56,476 nt of DNA from Bacillota bacterium (GTDB lineage: Bacteria; Bacillota; DTU025), in assembly GCA_028709305.1 (NCBI GenBank), contig JAQVXE010000005.1, positions 1 to 56,476 of the forward strand. The letters are read 5' to 3'. This document shows positions 1-8,904 of this stretch, one piece after another (the first letter of the stretch is position 1; each line of letters begins with the position of its first letter). The notes below the pieces were generated by a model that did no database searches, was not told the origin of the DNA, and saw only the letters and a program-made list of their open reading frames with translations. The translations under genes were made by a program, and so were the position numbers.

Positions 1-2
1 CA

Positions 3-392
3 TCCCCCAGGCCATCGGCTCTCATCCCTTTGATCTTGATGCGCATGGGCATGTTGGGTATAGGGTATGTTTTGGGCGGCATCGCCCTCCTTGCCGCGAG
101 AATAGGTGGTCTTGTGAACCTGGTTTCCGTGGGCCTGTTTGCCATGGCTTTTGCCCCGCCTGACGCTACAACAGGCGCCATGGGGCTCATCAGAAGCATG
201 TTGCCTTACGGAAGATGCTATCACATGGCGCACGAAATAGCCTTTGGCAGAGCTGCGATTGGAGACTACTTGGCCAGCGGGGCATTGGTATCTACGGCAA
301 TCCTTGCAGCATCATATTTCATGGCAGGAGTCGCCATATTCAACAAGGCCTTCGCCATTGCTCTTGATCGCGGGGCACTGGGCAAGTCCTAG
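3..392 (+). CDS. C-terminal part of a multi-pass membrane protein, ABC-2-permease-like (5' end outside window)
   Basis: The frame is open to the left edge, so this is the 3' end of a gene that begins before the window; the TTG at 30 is only the first start-like codon inside it. The fragment is about 129 residues. It carries two adjacent hydrophobic segments near the start (around GMLGIGYVLGGIALLAARIG and the following LVNLVSVGLFAMAF) and a third near the end (LVSTAILAASYFMAGVAIF), separated by a polar loop. This layout resembles the last helices of ABC-2 type export permeases, but no diagnostic motif is visible. Multi-pass membrane protein is well supported; the ABC-2 assignment is tentative. 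It ends 73 bp before the next gene. Confidence 0.45.
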   Translation, partial: SPRPSALIPLILMRMGMLGIGYVLGGIALLAARIGGLVNLVSVGLFAMAFAPPDATTGAMGLIRSMLPYGRCYHMAHEIAFGRAAIGDYLASGALVSTAILAASYFMAGVAIFNKAFAIALDRGALGKS

Positions 393-465
393 TATGGGAG
401 GGAACCAAGCCGCATTGTTGAACTAATATAGGTACGTCTCTGCCGAAGACAAGGGGAGGATGGCC

Positions 466-2148
466 ATGGAAAACATGGAGAATTCGATAAGGGTAACCCT
501 GCCGGATGGCAGCGCACACAATGTGGCTTCAGGCATCTCCCTTGAGGAACTCGCGAAGATCGTTCCGCATAGGCTTCGTTGGCCTGTGATGGCCGCCAAG
601 GTCGAAGGCAACTTCAAGGAGCTTACGTATGTGCTCGATGAGGATGCACATGTTGAGTTTGTCGACATGAGCGATGCCGACGGAATGAGGGTATATACCC
701 GCACCGGCATCCTTGTGCTGGTGATGGCTGCTCGTGAAGTACTTAAGGATTGTCGCGTTATCATACAGCATTCGCTCTCAAACGGCCTTTACGGTGAGAT
801 CAAGTGGACCGGGCCCCTCACTGGGGCACATGTTCGTGCTATTGAAGAACGGATGCGCGAGATTGTCGAAGCCGAAAAGCCCATACATAGAAAGCGCATG
901 TTGGTGGAGGATGCCATAGAGCTGTTCAGAGTGGATGGGCAGATGGACAAGGCTCGTTTGCTCGAGTACCGGGAAGCCGAAACGGTCAACATATACCAAT
1001 GTGGTTGGCTCAGTGACTACCTCTACGGGTACATGGCGCCCAACACAGGGTATTTCAAAACCTTCAGGCTTCGTCATTACCTTCCGGGATTCATCTTAGA
1101 GTTGCCGAGGAGGAAAAACCCGCTGGAACTGCCCAAGTACGTTGAACAGGGCAAGCTCGCCAATGTATACTATGAGGCGGAAAAATGGGGACGCGTTTTG
1201 GGGGTAACTGATGTTGCTTCGCTCAATAGCGTGATTGACGCAGGAAATATCGACGCCCTCATTCAAGTTGTCGAGGCGCTGCACGAAAAGAAGATCGCCC
1301 AGATCGCCGATGTGATTGCGCAGAACCGCGACAGGATAGCGGTTGTAATTATTGCAGGCCCTTCATCATCAGGGAAAACAACCTTTGCTCAAAGGCTATG
1401 GGTTCAGCTGAGAGTGAACGGGCTTAATCCCGTTCCTGTTTCACTTGACGACTACTTCGTCGACCGTGAAGATACCCCTGTAGACGAAGAGGGCGAATAT
1501 GATTTCGAGTCGATAGACGCAATCGATATTACGCTTCTGAATGAGCACATTACACGACTTATCCAGGGCGAAGAAGTTGAAGTGCCAGTCTTCGATTTTG
1601 TCGAAGGGAAGCGATCTTCAAAGGGTCGGCGTATAAAACTAGGACAGGACCAGATGCTTATTATCGAGGGAATACACGGTCTTAATGACGAGTTGACCAG
1701 CTCGATTCCGATGGGTCGGAAATTCAAGATATATGCGTCAGCTCTGACCCATCTCAACATCGATGACCACAATCGGATCCCCACTACTGATGTAAGGGTC
1801 CTCAGGCGGTTGGTAAGGGATAATCTCTTTCGCGGACACAGCGCCAAGGATACCATACGGATGTGGCCCAAGGTTAGGGCAGGGGAAGAGAGGAACATCT
1901 TTCCGTTCCAGGAGACTGCGGATGTGATGGTAAATACAGCGCTAGCCTATGAACTTGCTGTATTGAAGCCATATGCTGATCCCCTGCTTGCTGCGATTGG
2001 GGAGGATGATGCTGAGTACATCGAGGCCAAGCGGCTTAGGAAATTCCTCGCGTACATTCGCCCCGTGGAGAAGGCGAACATACCTCCGAATTCCATCATG
2101 CGCGAGTTTCTTGGAGGGTCATGTTTCAGTCGAAAGCATGAGGAGTAA
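466..2148 (+). CDS. TGS-domain nucleoside kinase (uridine kinase-like)
   Basis: 560 residues. The N-terminus (about 5-65) is a TGS domain as in threonyl-tRNA synthetase. It is followed by a second region resembling the next ThrRS domain, and then by a P-loop kinase of the uridine kinase/phosphoribulokinase fold. The Walker A motif GPSSSGKTT lies near residue 298, and the downstream SLDDYFVDREDTP segment matches the uridine kinase substrate loop. Proteins of this architecture are annotated as nucleoside kinases in many Clostridia; the substrate is not shown by sequence. I start at ATG 466 because GGAGG (455-459) is six bases upstream; the ATG at 460 directly abuts that SD and is unlikely to be used. 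The gene stands alone, about 100 bp before the YchF-like gene. Confidence 0.82.
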   Translation: MENMENSIRVTLPDGSAHNVASGISLEELAKIVPHRLRWPVMAAKVEGNFKELTYVLDEDAHVEFVDMSDADGMRVYTRTGILVLVMAAREVLKDCRVIIQHSLSNGLYGEIKWTGPLTGAHVRAIEERMREIVEAEKPIHRKRMLVEDAIELFRVDGQMDKARLLEYREAETVNIYQCGWLSDYLYGYMAPNTGYFKTFRLRHYLPGFILELPRRKNPLELPKYVEQGKLANVYYEAEKWGRVLGVTDVASLNSVIDAGNIDALIQVVEALHEKKIAQIADVIAQNRDRIAVVIIAGPSSSGKTTFAQRLWVQLRVNGLNPVPVSLDDYFVDREDTPVDEEGEYDFESIDAIDITLLNEHITRLIQGEEVEVPVFDFVEGKRSSKGRRIKLGQDQMLIIEGIHGLNDELTSSIPMGRKFKIYASALTHLNIDDHNRIPTTDVRVLRRLVRDNLFRGHSAKDTIRMWPKVRAGEERNIFPFQETADVMVNTALAYELAVLKPYADPLLAAIGEDDAEYIEAKRLRKFLAYIRPVEKANIPPNSIMREFLGGSCFSRKHEE

Positions 2149-2251
2149 GATAAGGCTTGGTTTGGCCGTTGGCAATCTTGAGCAGGCTGGGGCGGCACGA
2201 AGCGACAGATGCAGTAAGAGATAATGCACACAACGAGAAGGTGTAGATTGT

Positions 2252-3346
2252 ATGAAAGTTGGTATAGTGGGGCTGCCGTGGGCAGGGAAGACGACTCTGT
2301 TTCGTCTCCTGACCGGCGCCGCCCCTTCGCGTAGGCAGGATGCGAGCATCGGAATGGCTCGGGTTCCGGATGCTCGCATCGATCTCTTGAGTAAGATGTA
2401 CAGGCCTAAGAAAACCATCTATGCCCAGATTGAGGTGGTGGATCTTGCCGGAGGGACGTCATCGGGGTCCTTGGGGGAAAATTCCCGTGCTGACAAGCGT
2501 GCTCTGTCTCGAGGGTTGACATTGCTCATTGACCACATGAGGAATGTCGATGCTCTCATAGACGTAGTTCGAACGTTCAGTGCTTTGGGAATCGGGGAGC
2601 CTGATCCTCTTGCTGATGCGTCTGGGCTTACGGATGAACTGATCCTGGCTGACATGGCCATTGTGGAGGCTCGCGTAGAGCGGCTCAGCTCGTCCAAGAA
2701 ACGCACAGAGGACGAGGAAGAGGAGCTCGCTCTTATGGAGCGCCTAGACGAGGAGTTTGGGAACGGCTGCTCCCTCAGAGATATTGAGCTTACGCCTGAG
2801 GAGGCAGCAAGGCTTCGAGGGTATGGGTTGCTATCGGTGAAGCCTGTCGTCGTAGTTGCGAACATGAGTGAAGAGCAGTTCAGAGCAGGGGAGTTTCCAC
2901 GCGATGGCGAACTCGAGGCGTACTGCAGTGAGCGAAGCATCCCCCTGGTGAAGCTGGCAGCCGGGATAGAGGCGGAGATAGCCGAGCTTGATCCAGACGA
3001 CAGAGGCCCGTTCATGGCTGCATATGGCATCGAGACCAATGGAGTTGAGCAAGTCGCGCGTGCAGTCTACGAGGGCCTCGGGTTGGTCTCCTTCTTTACA
3101 GTAGGCGAAGATGAGGTGCGCGCATGGCCCATTGAACAGGGGACGACAGCCAAACGCGCAGCGGGGAAAATCCACTCCGACATTGAGCGAGGTTTCATTA
3201 GGGCCGAAGTTGTGGCGTATGACGATCTGATGGCCGTGGGATCTGTTGCTGCTGCTCGATCTGTTGGGACCGTAAGGCTTGAAGGCAAGGAATATGTAAT
3301 GGCCGATGGGGATATTGTCAATTTCCGTTTCAGCCCAGCCCGCTAA
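2252..3346 (+). CDS. ychF: YchF/OLA1-family P-loop NTPase
   Basis: 364 residues, the usual YchF length. The P-loop is GLPWAGKTT (residues 6-14), with Trp where most YchF proteins have Asn. The G4 element reads NMSE rather than NKxD, the hallmark of the OLA1/YchF subfamily, which prefers ATP over GTP. A charged helical stretch (SSSKKRTEDEEEEL) sits in the middle, as in YchF coiled coils. The C-terminal 85 residues are the DUF933/TGS domain: FFTVGEDEVRAWPI, then the GKIHSDIERGF signature, ending in GDIVNFRF. YchF proteins bind ribosomes and have been linked to stress responses. The P-loop change, if it is not merely lineage drift, suggests a divergent member. Weak SD AGAAGGTG upstream of ATG 2252. 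Confidence 0.83.
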   Translation: MKVGIVGLPWAGKTTLFRLLTGAAPSRRQDASIGMARVPDARIDLLSKMYRPKKTIYAQIEVVDLAGGTSSGSLGENSRADKRALSRGLTLLIDHMRNVDALIDVVRTFSALGIGEPDPLADASGLTDELILADMAIVEARVERLSSSKKRTEDEEEELALMERLDEEFGNGCSLRDIELTPEEAARLRGYGLLSVKPVVVVANMSEEQFRAGEFPRDGELEAYCSERSIPLVKLAAGIEAEIAELDPDDRGPFMAAYGIETNGVEQVARAVYEGLGLVSFFTVGEDEVRAWPIEQGTTAKRAAGKIHSDIERGFIRAEVVAYDDLMAVGSVAAARSVGTVRLEGKEYVMADGDIVNFRFSPAR

Positions 3347-3438
3347 TGGAATCTGCATTTTGCGAATACGCACGCCCCAGTTGAGAGATGATATGGACAG
3401 CAATCCGTAGATTCTTCTGGACGAAGGGGGGTGCGGGA

Positions 3439-3654
3439 TTGGTTCAGCAGCAAGGGCTGACGCCTCGTGAGATTCTGTACGCTCAAGATCAGCTCAGCAA
3501 GGAGCAGCTGTGTCTGAAGAAGTGCAGCTTCTATTCGAACCAGATCCAGGATCCGCAGCTAAAGGGGAGCGTTCAAAGGATGATGGCGTCATGCGAGCGC
3601 CATGTCAATGCTCTGTCGGGGCTTGTGGGTCAATCAGGGCAGACACAAATGTGA
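3439..3654 (+). CDS. small spore-coat-like protein (CotF-type helix bundle half)
   Basis: About 71 residues if translation starts at TTG 3439, which has GGGGGGTG a few bases upstream; the longer form from ATG 3388 has only a weak SD and adds an unusual aromatic N-terminus. The segment DQLSKEQLCLKKCSFYSNQI and the following DPQLKGSVQRMM match the pattern of short Firmicute spore coat proteins that form one helical hairpin of a ferritin-like fold. Its partner gene follows 33 bp later, giving the paired arrangement common for these coat genes. Expression in the mother cell late in sporulation is expected from the family; no sigma-E or sigma-K promoter could be assigned. Confidence 0.65.
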   Translation: MVQQQGLTPREILYAQDQLSKEQLCLKKCSFYSNQIQDPQLKGSVQRMMASCERHVNALSGLVGQSGQTQM

Positions 3655-3687
3655 TGATCTGAGCATGGTTCGAAGGGAGGAAAGCAC

Positions 3688-3921
3688 ATGGATCAAAACA
3701 GGCTGAGCGACAAGGATATTGCTGCAGATCTCTTAAGCGACCTGAAGGAGCTGGCGCTTGGATACCATATGGCTACAGTGGAAGCGTCAAACCAGACTGT
3801 TCGCAACACGTTCAAAAATAGTCATGATGACTGGATGAACGAGCAACGTGGGCTCTGGCAGACCATGTACTCAAAAGGCTGGTACCAGCCGCCTCAAACC
3901 GGGCCCGGGAGGGGGACGTAA
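3688..3921 (+). CDS. CotF-family spore coat protein
   Basis: 77 residues starting at ATG 3688 with GGGAGG upstream. The sequence shows the CotF-family pattern clearly: DKDIAADLLSDLKELALGYH, then ATVEASNQTVRNTF, then DDWMNEQ, and an aromatic C-terminus with KGWYQPPQ. Family members are short ferritin-like proteins of the spore coat; the acidic di-iron ligands of true ferritins are not evident, so a structural role is likely. It pairs with the preceding coat-like gene, and a strong GC-rich hairpin follows 54 bp later. Confidence 0.83.
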   Translation: MDQNRLSDKDIAADLLSDLKELALGYHMATVEASNQTVRNTFKNSHDDWMNEQRGLWQTMYSKGWYQPPQTGPGRGT

Positions 3922-3975
3922 CCCGGACTTAGTGTGCGCAAAGAGCATGTGCGCCAACTGAATATTGCTGAACAG

Positions 3976-4001
3976 GGCGGCCGGAGGAAAATCCGGCCGC
4001 C
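3976..4001 (+). terminator. GC-rich hairpin after the coat genes
   Basis: A perfect 10-bp stem (GGCGGCCGGA with TCCGGCCGCC) and a GGAAAA loop follow the second coat gene. No T-tract follows, so termination would be weak or factor-dependent. Confidence 0.5.
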
Positions 4002-4059
4002 GGCTCCTACAGGTGTATGATAGGCATAGATTCAAGCCCGATTTAGGAGTCATTGACGA

Positions 4060-4785
4060 ATGAAGATGGGGTGTAGCTGCAAGATGGGATTGAAACTAAT
4101 AGCGTTTGACATGGACGGGACATTGACTCAGGAGTCGAGCTCGTGGGAGTACATACATCGGCGCTTCGGGGTTTGGACCGGGAAGGCCGAGGCACACATG
4201 GCACACTTCTTGGCAGGAAACATCACTTACGAGGAATTCTCCATTCTGGATGCGCGGGAGTGGCAGGGCGTGTCGTGTGCTGAAATGGACCGGGTGCTGA
4301 GGGAGATTCGCTATGCCGATTGTGCGCAGGAGGTAGTGGCCGCGGCGAAATCTGCGGGCGCGTCCACGGCGCTGATATCATCCGGGATTTCGGTGCTGGC
4401 CAGACGTGTTGCTGGCGATCTTGGGATAGAGCATGTTTTCGCAAATGAGCTGGTGTCGAGGGACGGGGTGTTGACCGGGGAGGTAGTGATAAACATCTCC
4501 ATAGATGAACCCGACATGACGAAGGAGGCAGCCTTGGGCAAGCTCAAGATGGATCTGGGAGTAGCGACCAATGAGACGTGGGCAATTGGAGACAATTGGG
4601 GTGACATAGGCATGCTACAGCAAGCAGGGACTGCCATCTTGGTGGCGCCAACCCCGGAGAACCGGGAGAAGGTTGCCGCGGCAGTCCCAGATGTCATATG
4701 TGTGTCGAGCTTATGCCATGTTGTCAGACTCGTCAGCCAAATCGGAACTGGCGATTCCCCTAGTTCCGCCACAGGCCGAAGCTGA
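4060..4785 (+). CDS. HAD-superfamily phosphatase, SerB-like
   Basis: 241 residues. HAD motif I is FDMDGTLT near residues 16-23, motif II is LISSG near 108-112, and motif III/IV is the GDNWGDIGML segment near 177. A helical cap lies between motifs I and II, giving the phosphoserine-phosphatase-like subclass. The physiological substrate cannot be told from sequence, and there is no serine gene nearby. Start ATG 4060 has AGGAG ten bases upstream; ATG 4084, just before the first conserved residues, is an alternative. The last 75 bp overlap the 3' end of the convergent ABC exporter gene, so both proteins have C-terminal tails encoded by the same DNA. Confidence 0.75.
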   Translation: MKMGCSCKMGLKLIAFDMDGTLTQESSSWEYIHRRFGVWTGKAEAHMAHFLAGNITYEEFSILDAREWQGVSCAEMDRVLREIRYADCAQEVVAAAKSAGASTALISSGISVLARRVAGDLGIEHVFANELVSRDGVLTGEVVINISIDEPDMTKEAALGKLKMDLGVATNETWAIGDNWGDIGMLQQAGTAILVAPTPENREKVAAAVPDVICVSSLCHVVRLVSQIGTGDSPSSATGRS

Positions 4786-6900
4786 GGCGATGTAGTCATC
4801 AGGCTCCTCCTCGGGCATGAGTTCGTCCTTGTATTGGAGACGGTAAAGATCATAGTAGAGCCCTCTTTGTGACAGGAGCTCTTGGTGAGTGCCCACTTCC
4901 CGTATCCGGCCCTTGTGGATTACGATGATCTTGTCTGCATGCTGGATCGTAGACAGTCTGTGTGCGACTACTATCGTTGTACGGCCTGCAATCAGCTTGG
5001 GCAGTGCATCCTGTATGAGCAGTTCAGTTTCGGTATCGATGTTCGCTGTTGCCTCGTCAAGCACTAGTATTGAAGGATCGAAGGCCAGAGCTCGCGCGAA
5101 TGCAAGCAATTGGCGCTGGCCGGCCGACAATGTCGAACCGCGTTCAGTGACAGGCTCGTCATAGCCTTTGGGCAGTCTGGATATGAAATGGTCGGCATTG
5201 ACGTACCGTGCTACTTCTTTGATCCTCTCATCGGAGATCTCTTCGTTGTTCAGCCTAATGTTGCTCTTCATGTCTCCAGTGAAAAGGAAGACATCCTGGA
5301 GGACCGCGGCGATATTCCGGCGCAGGTCGTCAACTTTGTAATTCCTTATGTCAACACCGTCTATGAGTATCTGCCCTTTTTGAATATCGTAGAGCCGGTT
5401 TATGAGGCTGGTTATTGAGGTTTTGCCCGCGCCGGTGGCCCCTACGAATGCTACTACCTCGCCTGGTTCAATGGTGAAGTTGATGTCCTTGAGTACCCAG
5501 TCCGTCTCATTGTAGGCAAACCACACATTCTTGAACTCTATCCGGCCGTTCAGGCGATCAACGGAGACGGGATTCTCCGTATCTGCCACTACGGCTCTGG
5601 TATTCATGAGCTGCGACAACCTCTCAGATGATGCCATTGCTGATTGCATGATATTGTACTTTTCCGTCAAGTCGTTGATGGGACGGAAGAACATGCCAAT
5701 ATAGTTGATGAAGGCATAAACCATGCCAAACTGCATAGTTCCGGCAATAACATTCCTGCCTCCATGCCATACGATGAGTGCTAGGGCTCCTGTACTGATG
5801 AGCTCTATTATCGGTCTGAAGATTGCGTAAACCATCATCTGACCAATTCCGGCCTGGTAGTATTCGCGGTTGACCTCCACGAACTGGTCGTAATTCTTCC
5901 TCTGCCTATTGAAGATCTGCACTACCTTCATGCCTGAGATGTTCTCGGCAAGTGTGGCGTTGATGCGTGCGAGCGTAGTGCGCAGTCGCCTATAAGCTTG
6001 CCTGGCCCTTGTTCGAAAGACAATCGTTGAGACGATTATCAGCGGCAGAGTTGCAAGGGAGAGCATGGCGAGTTGGGTATTAAGGCGGAACATAACAACC
6101 ACTATTCCAACCAGCATGAAAACGTCCTTAAACAGGTTTACGATGACGCTGGTGTACATCTCGTTCAGAGTTTCCGTATCATTCGTCACCCTGGTAACCA
6201 GGCGGCCTACGGGGTTCTTGTCGAAGAAGGCGACATCTAGATTCTGGAGATGCGTAAAGACCTCCTGGCGAATCCCATAGACTATCCGCTGCCCGAGTTT
6301 GTGCAACAGCACGGTCTGGCCGTAGTTGAGAAGGAACGCTACTGCGCCAACTAGCAAGACGATAATGGCCAGATTCGATACGGCGGCCACATCCTGCTTG
6401 CGGAAGATGGCGATGTTCTCGCGCCCTTCAATGATCTGGCCGGGATATTCGACTCCGTCAGCCAGGATGCTTGTTCCCGAATCAGTTGTTGCCAGCTCCA
6501 CATCTCCATGATCAGGTGGAAGGACTCCTGATATGAGAACGTACTTGCCGGAAACACTGAGCAGCTGAAAATCAGCTGCTGACCTGTCTTCTTCAGGCAA
6601 GTCGTTCATGCGAACGTAAACGTGCCCGCCATACTCCATCCTGCGACTTGCGGGAATCTCCTCTGGAACACCGTCAGGCTCGTAACGCGCCATCGGTGCG
6701 TTGTACCCGGAAATGTGGTTGTCGATGGCCGTTTTGATGAGGTATGGTCTGACCAGGTCGGTTCCTGCGATAATCATGATGACTATGATTGCCAGCACAA
6801 ACATGTTGCGGTACGGCTTGGCATACGACATCAGGCGCCGCATTAGTCGCGAATCGTAAGCCTTTCCCATGATCTCTTCTTCTTCTCTGTGTGCGCTCAC
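4711..6900 (-). CDS. ABC exporter half-transporter with catalytic-site NBD (BmrD/YheH-like)
   Basis: 729 residues, starting at GTG 6900 with a GGGGGGTGAG SD. The first transmembrane helix is followed by an insertion of roughly 130 mostly hydrophilic residues (about 45-170), a feature of YheH/BmrD-type subunits. Five more helices and a C-terminal nucleotide-binding domain follow, with Walker A GATGAGKT near 486, signature LSAGQ near 588 and Walker B ILVLDEATA near 608. The catalytic Glu is present. Together with the upstream gene it should form a heterodimeric multidrug-type exporter in the cytoplasmic membrane. The signature reads LSAGQ rather than LSGGQ, consistent with composite ATP sites of unequal activity. 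Its 3' end overlaps the convergent HAD gene. Confidence 0.87.
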   Translation of the reverse strand: MSAHREEEEIMGKAYDSRLMRRLMSYAKPYRNMFVLAIIVIMIIAGTDLVRPYLIKTAIDNHISGYNAPMARYEPDGVPEEIPASRRMEYGGHVYVRMNDLPEEDRSAADFQLLSVSGKYVLISGVLPPDHGDVELATTDSGTSILADGVEYPGQIIEGRENIAIFRKQDVAAVSNLAIIVLLVGAVAFLLNYGQTVLLHKLGQRIVYGIRQEVFTHLQNLDVAFFDKNPVGRLVTRVTNDTETLNEMYTSVIVNLFKDVFMLVGIVVVMFRLNTQLAMLSLATLPLIIVSTIVFRTRARQAYRRLRTTLARINATLAENISGMKVVQIFNRQRKNYDQFVEVNREYYQAGIGQMMVYAIFRPIIELISTGALALIVWHGGRNVIAGTMQFGMVYAFINYIGMFFRPINDLTEKYNIMQSAMASSERLSQLMNTRAVVADTENPVSVDRLNGRIEFKNVWFAYNETDWVLKDINFTIEPGEVVAFVGATGAGKTSITSLINRLYDIQKGQILIDGVDIRNYKVDDLRRNIAAVLQDVFLFTGDMKSNIRLNNEEISDERIKEVARYVNADHFISRLPKGYDEPVTERGSTLSAGQRQLLAFARALAFDPSILVLDEATANIDTETELLIQDALPKLIAGRTTIVVAHRLSTIQHADKIIVIHKGRIREVGTHQELLSQRGLYYDLYRLQYKDELMPEEEPDDYIASASACGGTRGIASSDLADESDNMA

Positions 6901-6918
6901 TTGTGTCTCACCCCCCGG

Positions 6919-8670
6919 TCAGCCCCTAGCGGCAAGTTCCTCTTCTAGCAACTGCTTCTCGTACATTTCACTGTAGACGCCCGTTTGGGCCAGTAGTGAT
7001 TCGTGTGTTCCGCGCTCGATTATCTCTCCGTCATCGAGAACTATGATCTCGTCAGCATCCTTCACAGTGGAGATGCGATGAGAGACGATTATGCTCGTCC
7101 TATCATGCATAAACTCGCGCAACCCTCGGAGTATGCTTTCCTCTGTTTGGGTATCTACAGCTGAAAGCGAGTCATCGAGCACCAAGATCTTCGGCTCGGT
7201 TATGAGGGCTCGAGCTATGGAGACTCTCTGCTTCTGGCCGCCTGACAACGTCACTCCGCGTTCGCCCACTGGTGTGTCGAAACCTTGCGGGAAGCTGACG
7301 ATGTCGTCGTAGACATGGGCCACTTTGGCAAAGTGACTTATCTCCTCCTGAGAGAAGTCTCTGTCTTCATAGGCGATATTCTCCCCAATTGTGCTTGAGA
7401 AGAGGAACGTGTCTTGTGGCACACAACCGAGCTGGTTGCGAAGAGAACTCAGAGACACGTCCATGATGTCATGCCCATCTACGAATACGGAACCCTCAGG
7501 CGGATTGTACAGCCTCGTCAACAAGTTGATTATCGTCGTCTTGCCGCTGCCCGTTCGGCCCACTATGGCCAGAGTTTTCCCGGCATCAATCCTGAAGGAA
7601 ACATCGGAGAGCGCAGGGGGAACCCCGTCACGATATGAGAAGGTCACATTCTTGAATTCAAGGGCTCCGTCTGAATCCTCAAGTTCAATTACCCCGGGCC
7701 TATCTGCAACTTCGGGAACCTCGTTCAGGATTGCATTGAGCCTGTCGAGCGCGGCGAAGCCTCGCTCCATGACGTTTACGACCCATCCCAGTGCGATCAT
7801 GGGCCAGACGAGCATGGACAGGTAGCTTGTGAATGCAACGAAGTCTCCTAGAGAGATCTCGTGGTACATGATCATAGACGAACCGTACCGAAGAACGACT
7901 GCGTATGCAAGGGCAGTTGCCAGGCCGCTCAAAGGGCCCATGATCCCCCATACTTTCACAAGGTCCATGTTTGCCTTGACGTTCTTCTCGGCGACGTTCA
8001 TGAATCTTTCGATTTCAGCCTCTTCTTGGACGAAAGACTTGACGACCCTTATTCCCGCTATGTTTTCTTGCGCCTGGTCTGTGAGCTTCCCGAAAGCTTC
8101 GTGCACGGCCCGGTGCCGAGGGTTAATAACCTTGCTAAATATCGAAGTGGCCACAGCAAGCAAGGGGAACGGCAGCAAGGCGAAGACAGCTAGCTCAAGA
8201 GGGACCGTTCTAAAGAGTATTATCAGTGTCGCCGCGGTCATGAAAATGGAGTCGGTAATCAGTATGAAGCCCTGCCCGAATGCCTGCCTTACCGATGGAA
8301 TGTCGTGCGTTGCGTGTGCCATGAGTTCGCCGGTCTTGTGCTCGGTGTAATAGCGGGCAGGCAGCTTCTGAAGGTGTGCGAATAGCTTGTTGCGGAGTTC
8401 GAAATCGAGCAGTCTAGCAGTGCCCATAATGAAGACTCGCCACAAAAACCTTCCTGCTGCTATGCCGCAAGATATTCCTAGAATAATCAGAACATACCTT
8501 TTGAGCGCTCCCGGCAGAAGCGTACCCCTATCTAAGCTGTCGGTGAGGTTTCCGAGGATTTTCGGAATCACAAGTTGCAAAGCATCGACCAGAATGAGAG
8601 TGAGTATGCCCAACACATAGCGCCACCAGTATTTGGCGAAGAAGTTCTTCAAGTGTTCTGTTCGCTTCAA
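6919..8670 (-). CDS. ABC exporter half-transporter with degenerate catalytic Asp (BmrC/YheI-like)
   Basis: 583 residues from TTG 8670, with GAGGGG upstream. Six transmembrane helices precede the NBD: Walker A GRTGSGKTT near 368, signature LSGGQ near 472, and Walker B ILVLDDSLS near 493. The residue after the Walker B Asp is Asp instead of the catalytic Glu, the substitution found in one subunit of asymmetric heterodimers such as BmrC and TM287. The partner, which has Glu, begins 18 bp downstream on the same strand, so the two are almost certainly co-translated as one exporter. The transported compound is unknown. A TATAAT box lies about 50 bp upstream of the start. Confidence 0.87.
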   Translation of the reverse strand: MKRTEHLKNFFAKYWWRYVLGILTLILVDALQLVIPKILGNLTDSLDRGTLLPGALKRYVLIILGISCGIAAGRFLWRVFIMGTARLLDFELRNKLFAHLQKLPARYYTEHKTGELMAHATHDIPSVRQAFGQGFILITDSIFMTAATLIILFRTVPLELAVFALLPFPLLAVATSIFSKVINPRHRAVHEAFGKLTDQAQENIAGIRVVKSFVQEEAEIERFMNVAEKNVKANMDLVKVWGIMGPLSGLATALAYAVVLRYGSSMIMYHEISLGDFVAFTSYLSMLVWPMIALGWVVNVMERGFAALDRLNAILNEVPEVADRPGVIELEDSDGALEFKNVTFSYRDGVPPALSDVSFRIDAGKTLAIVGRTGSGKTTIINLLTRLYNPPEGSVFVDGHDIMDVSLSSLRNQLGCVPQDTFLFSSTIGENIAYEDRDFSQEEISHFAKVAHVYDDIVSFPQGFDTPVGERGVTLSGGQKQRVSIARALITEPKILVLDDSLSAVDTQTEESILRGLREFMHDRTSIIVSHRISTVKDADEIIVLDDGEIIERGTHESLLAQTGVYSEMYEKQLLEEELAARG

Positions 8671-8717
8671 ATGGGCTTCCCCTCGATTCTTGCAGCTATT
8701 GAATACAATGCCCTATT

Positions 8718-8745
8718 ATTATACCCTAATGGCTTCTCGGTTGAA
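8718..8745 (-). promoter_or_regulatory. candidate promoter for the ABC exporter operon
   Basis: On the minus strand a perfect TATAAT (8723-8718) is preceded by TTCAAC (8745-8740) with a 16-bp spacer. The -10 is strong and the -35 poor. The same TTCAACCGA start precedes the TATAAT of the L,D-transpeptidase gene (26411-26382). Confidence 0.5.
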
Positions 8746-8904
8746 AGAAGAGGAGAAACAGGGAGGGCAAACCGGGTGAGGGTTTCGATGAGACAGTGAA
8801 TGAATGTCCAATTTCGCCTCAGAGCGTCTAGAAGGTGAACGCCATGGTCGTGCGCCAGTCATCATCTTGGGCACGGGTTCATGCTTCCAATCTGTCCGTG
8901 ATTG

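Noticed and set aside
2419-3039. Long minus-strand ORF rich in Ser/Arg opposite the YchF-like gene
   Set aside because: Antisense shadow of a well-conserved gene, without SD or domain.
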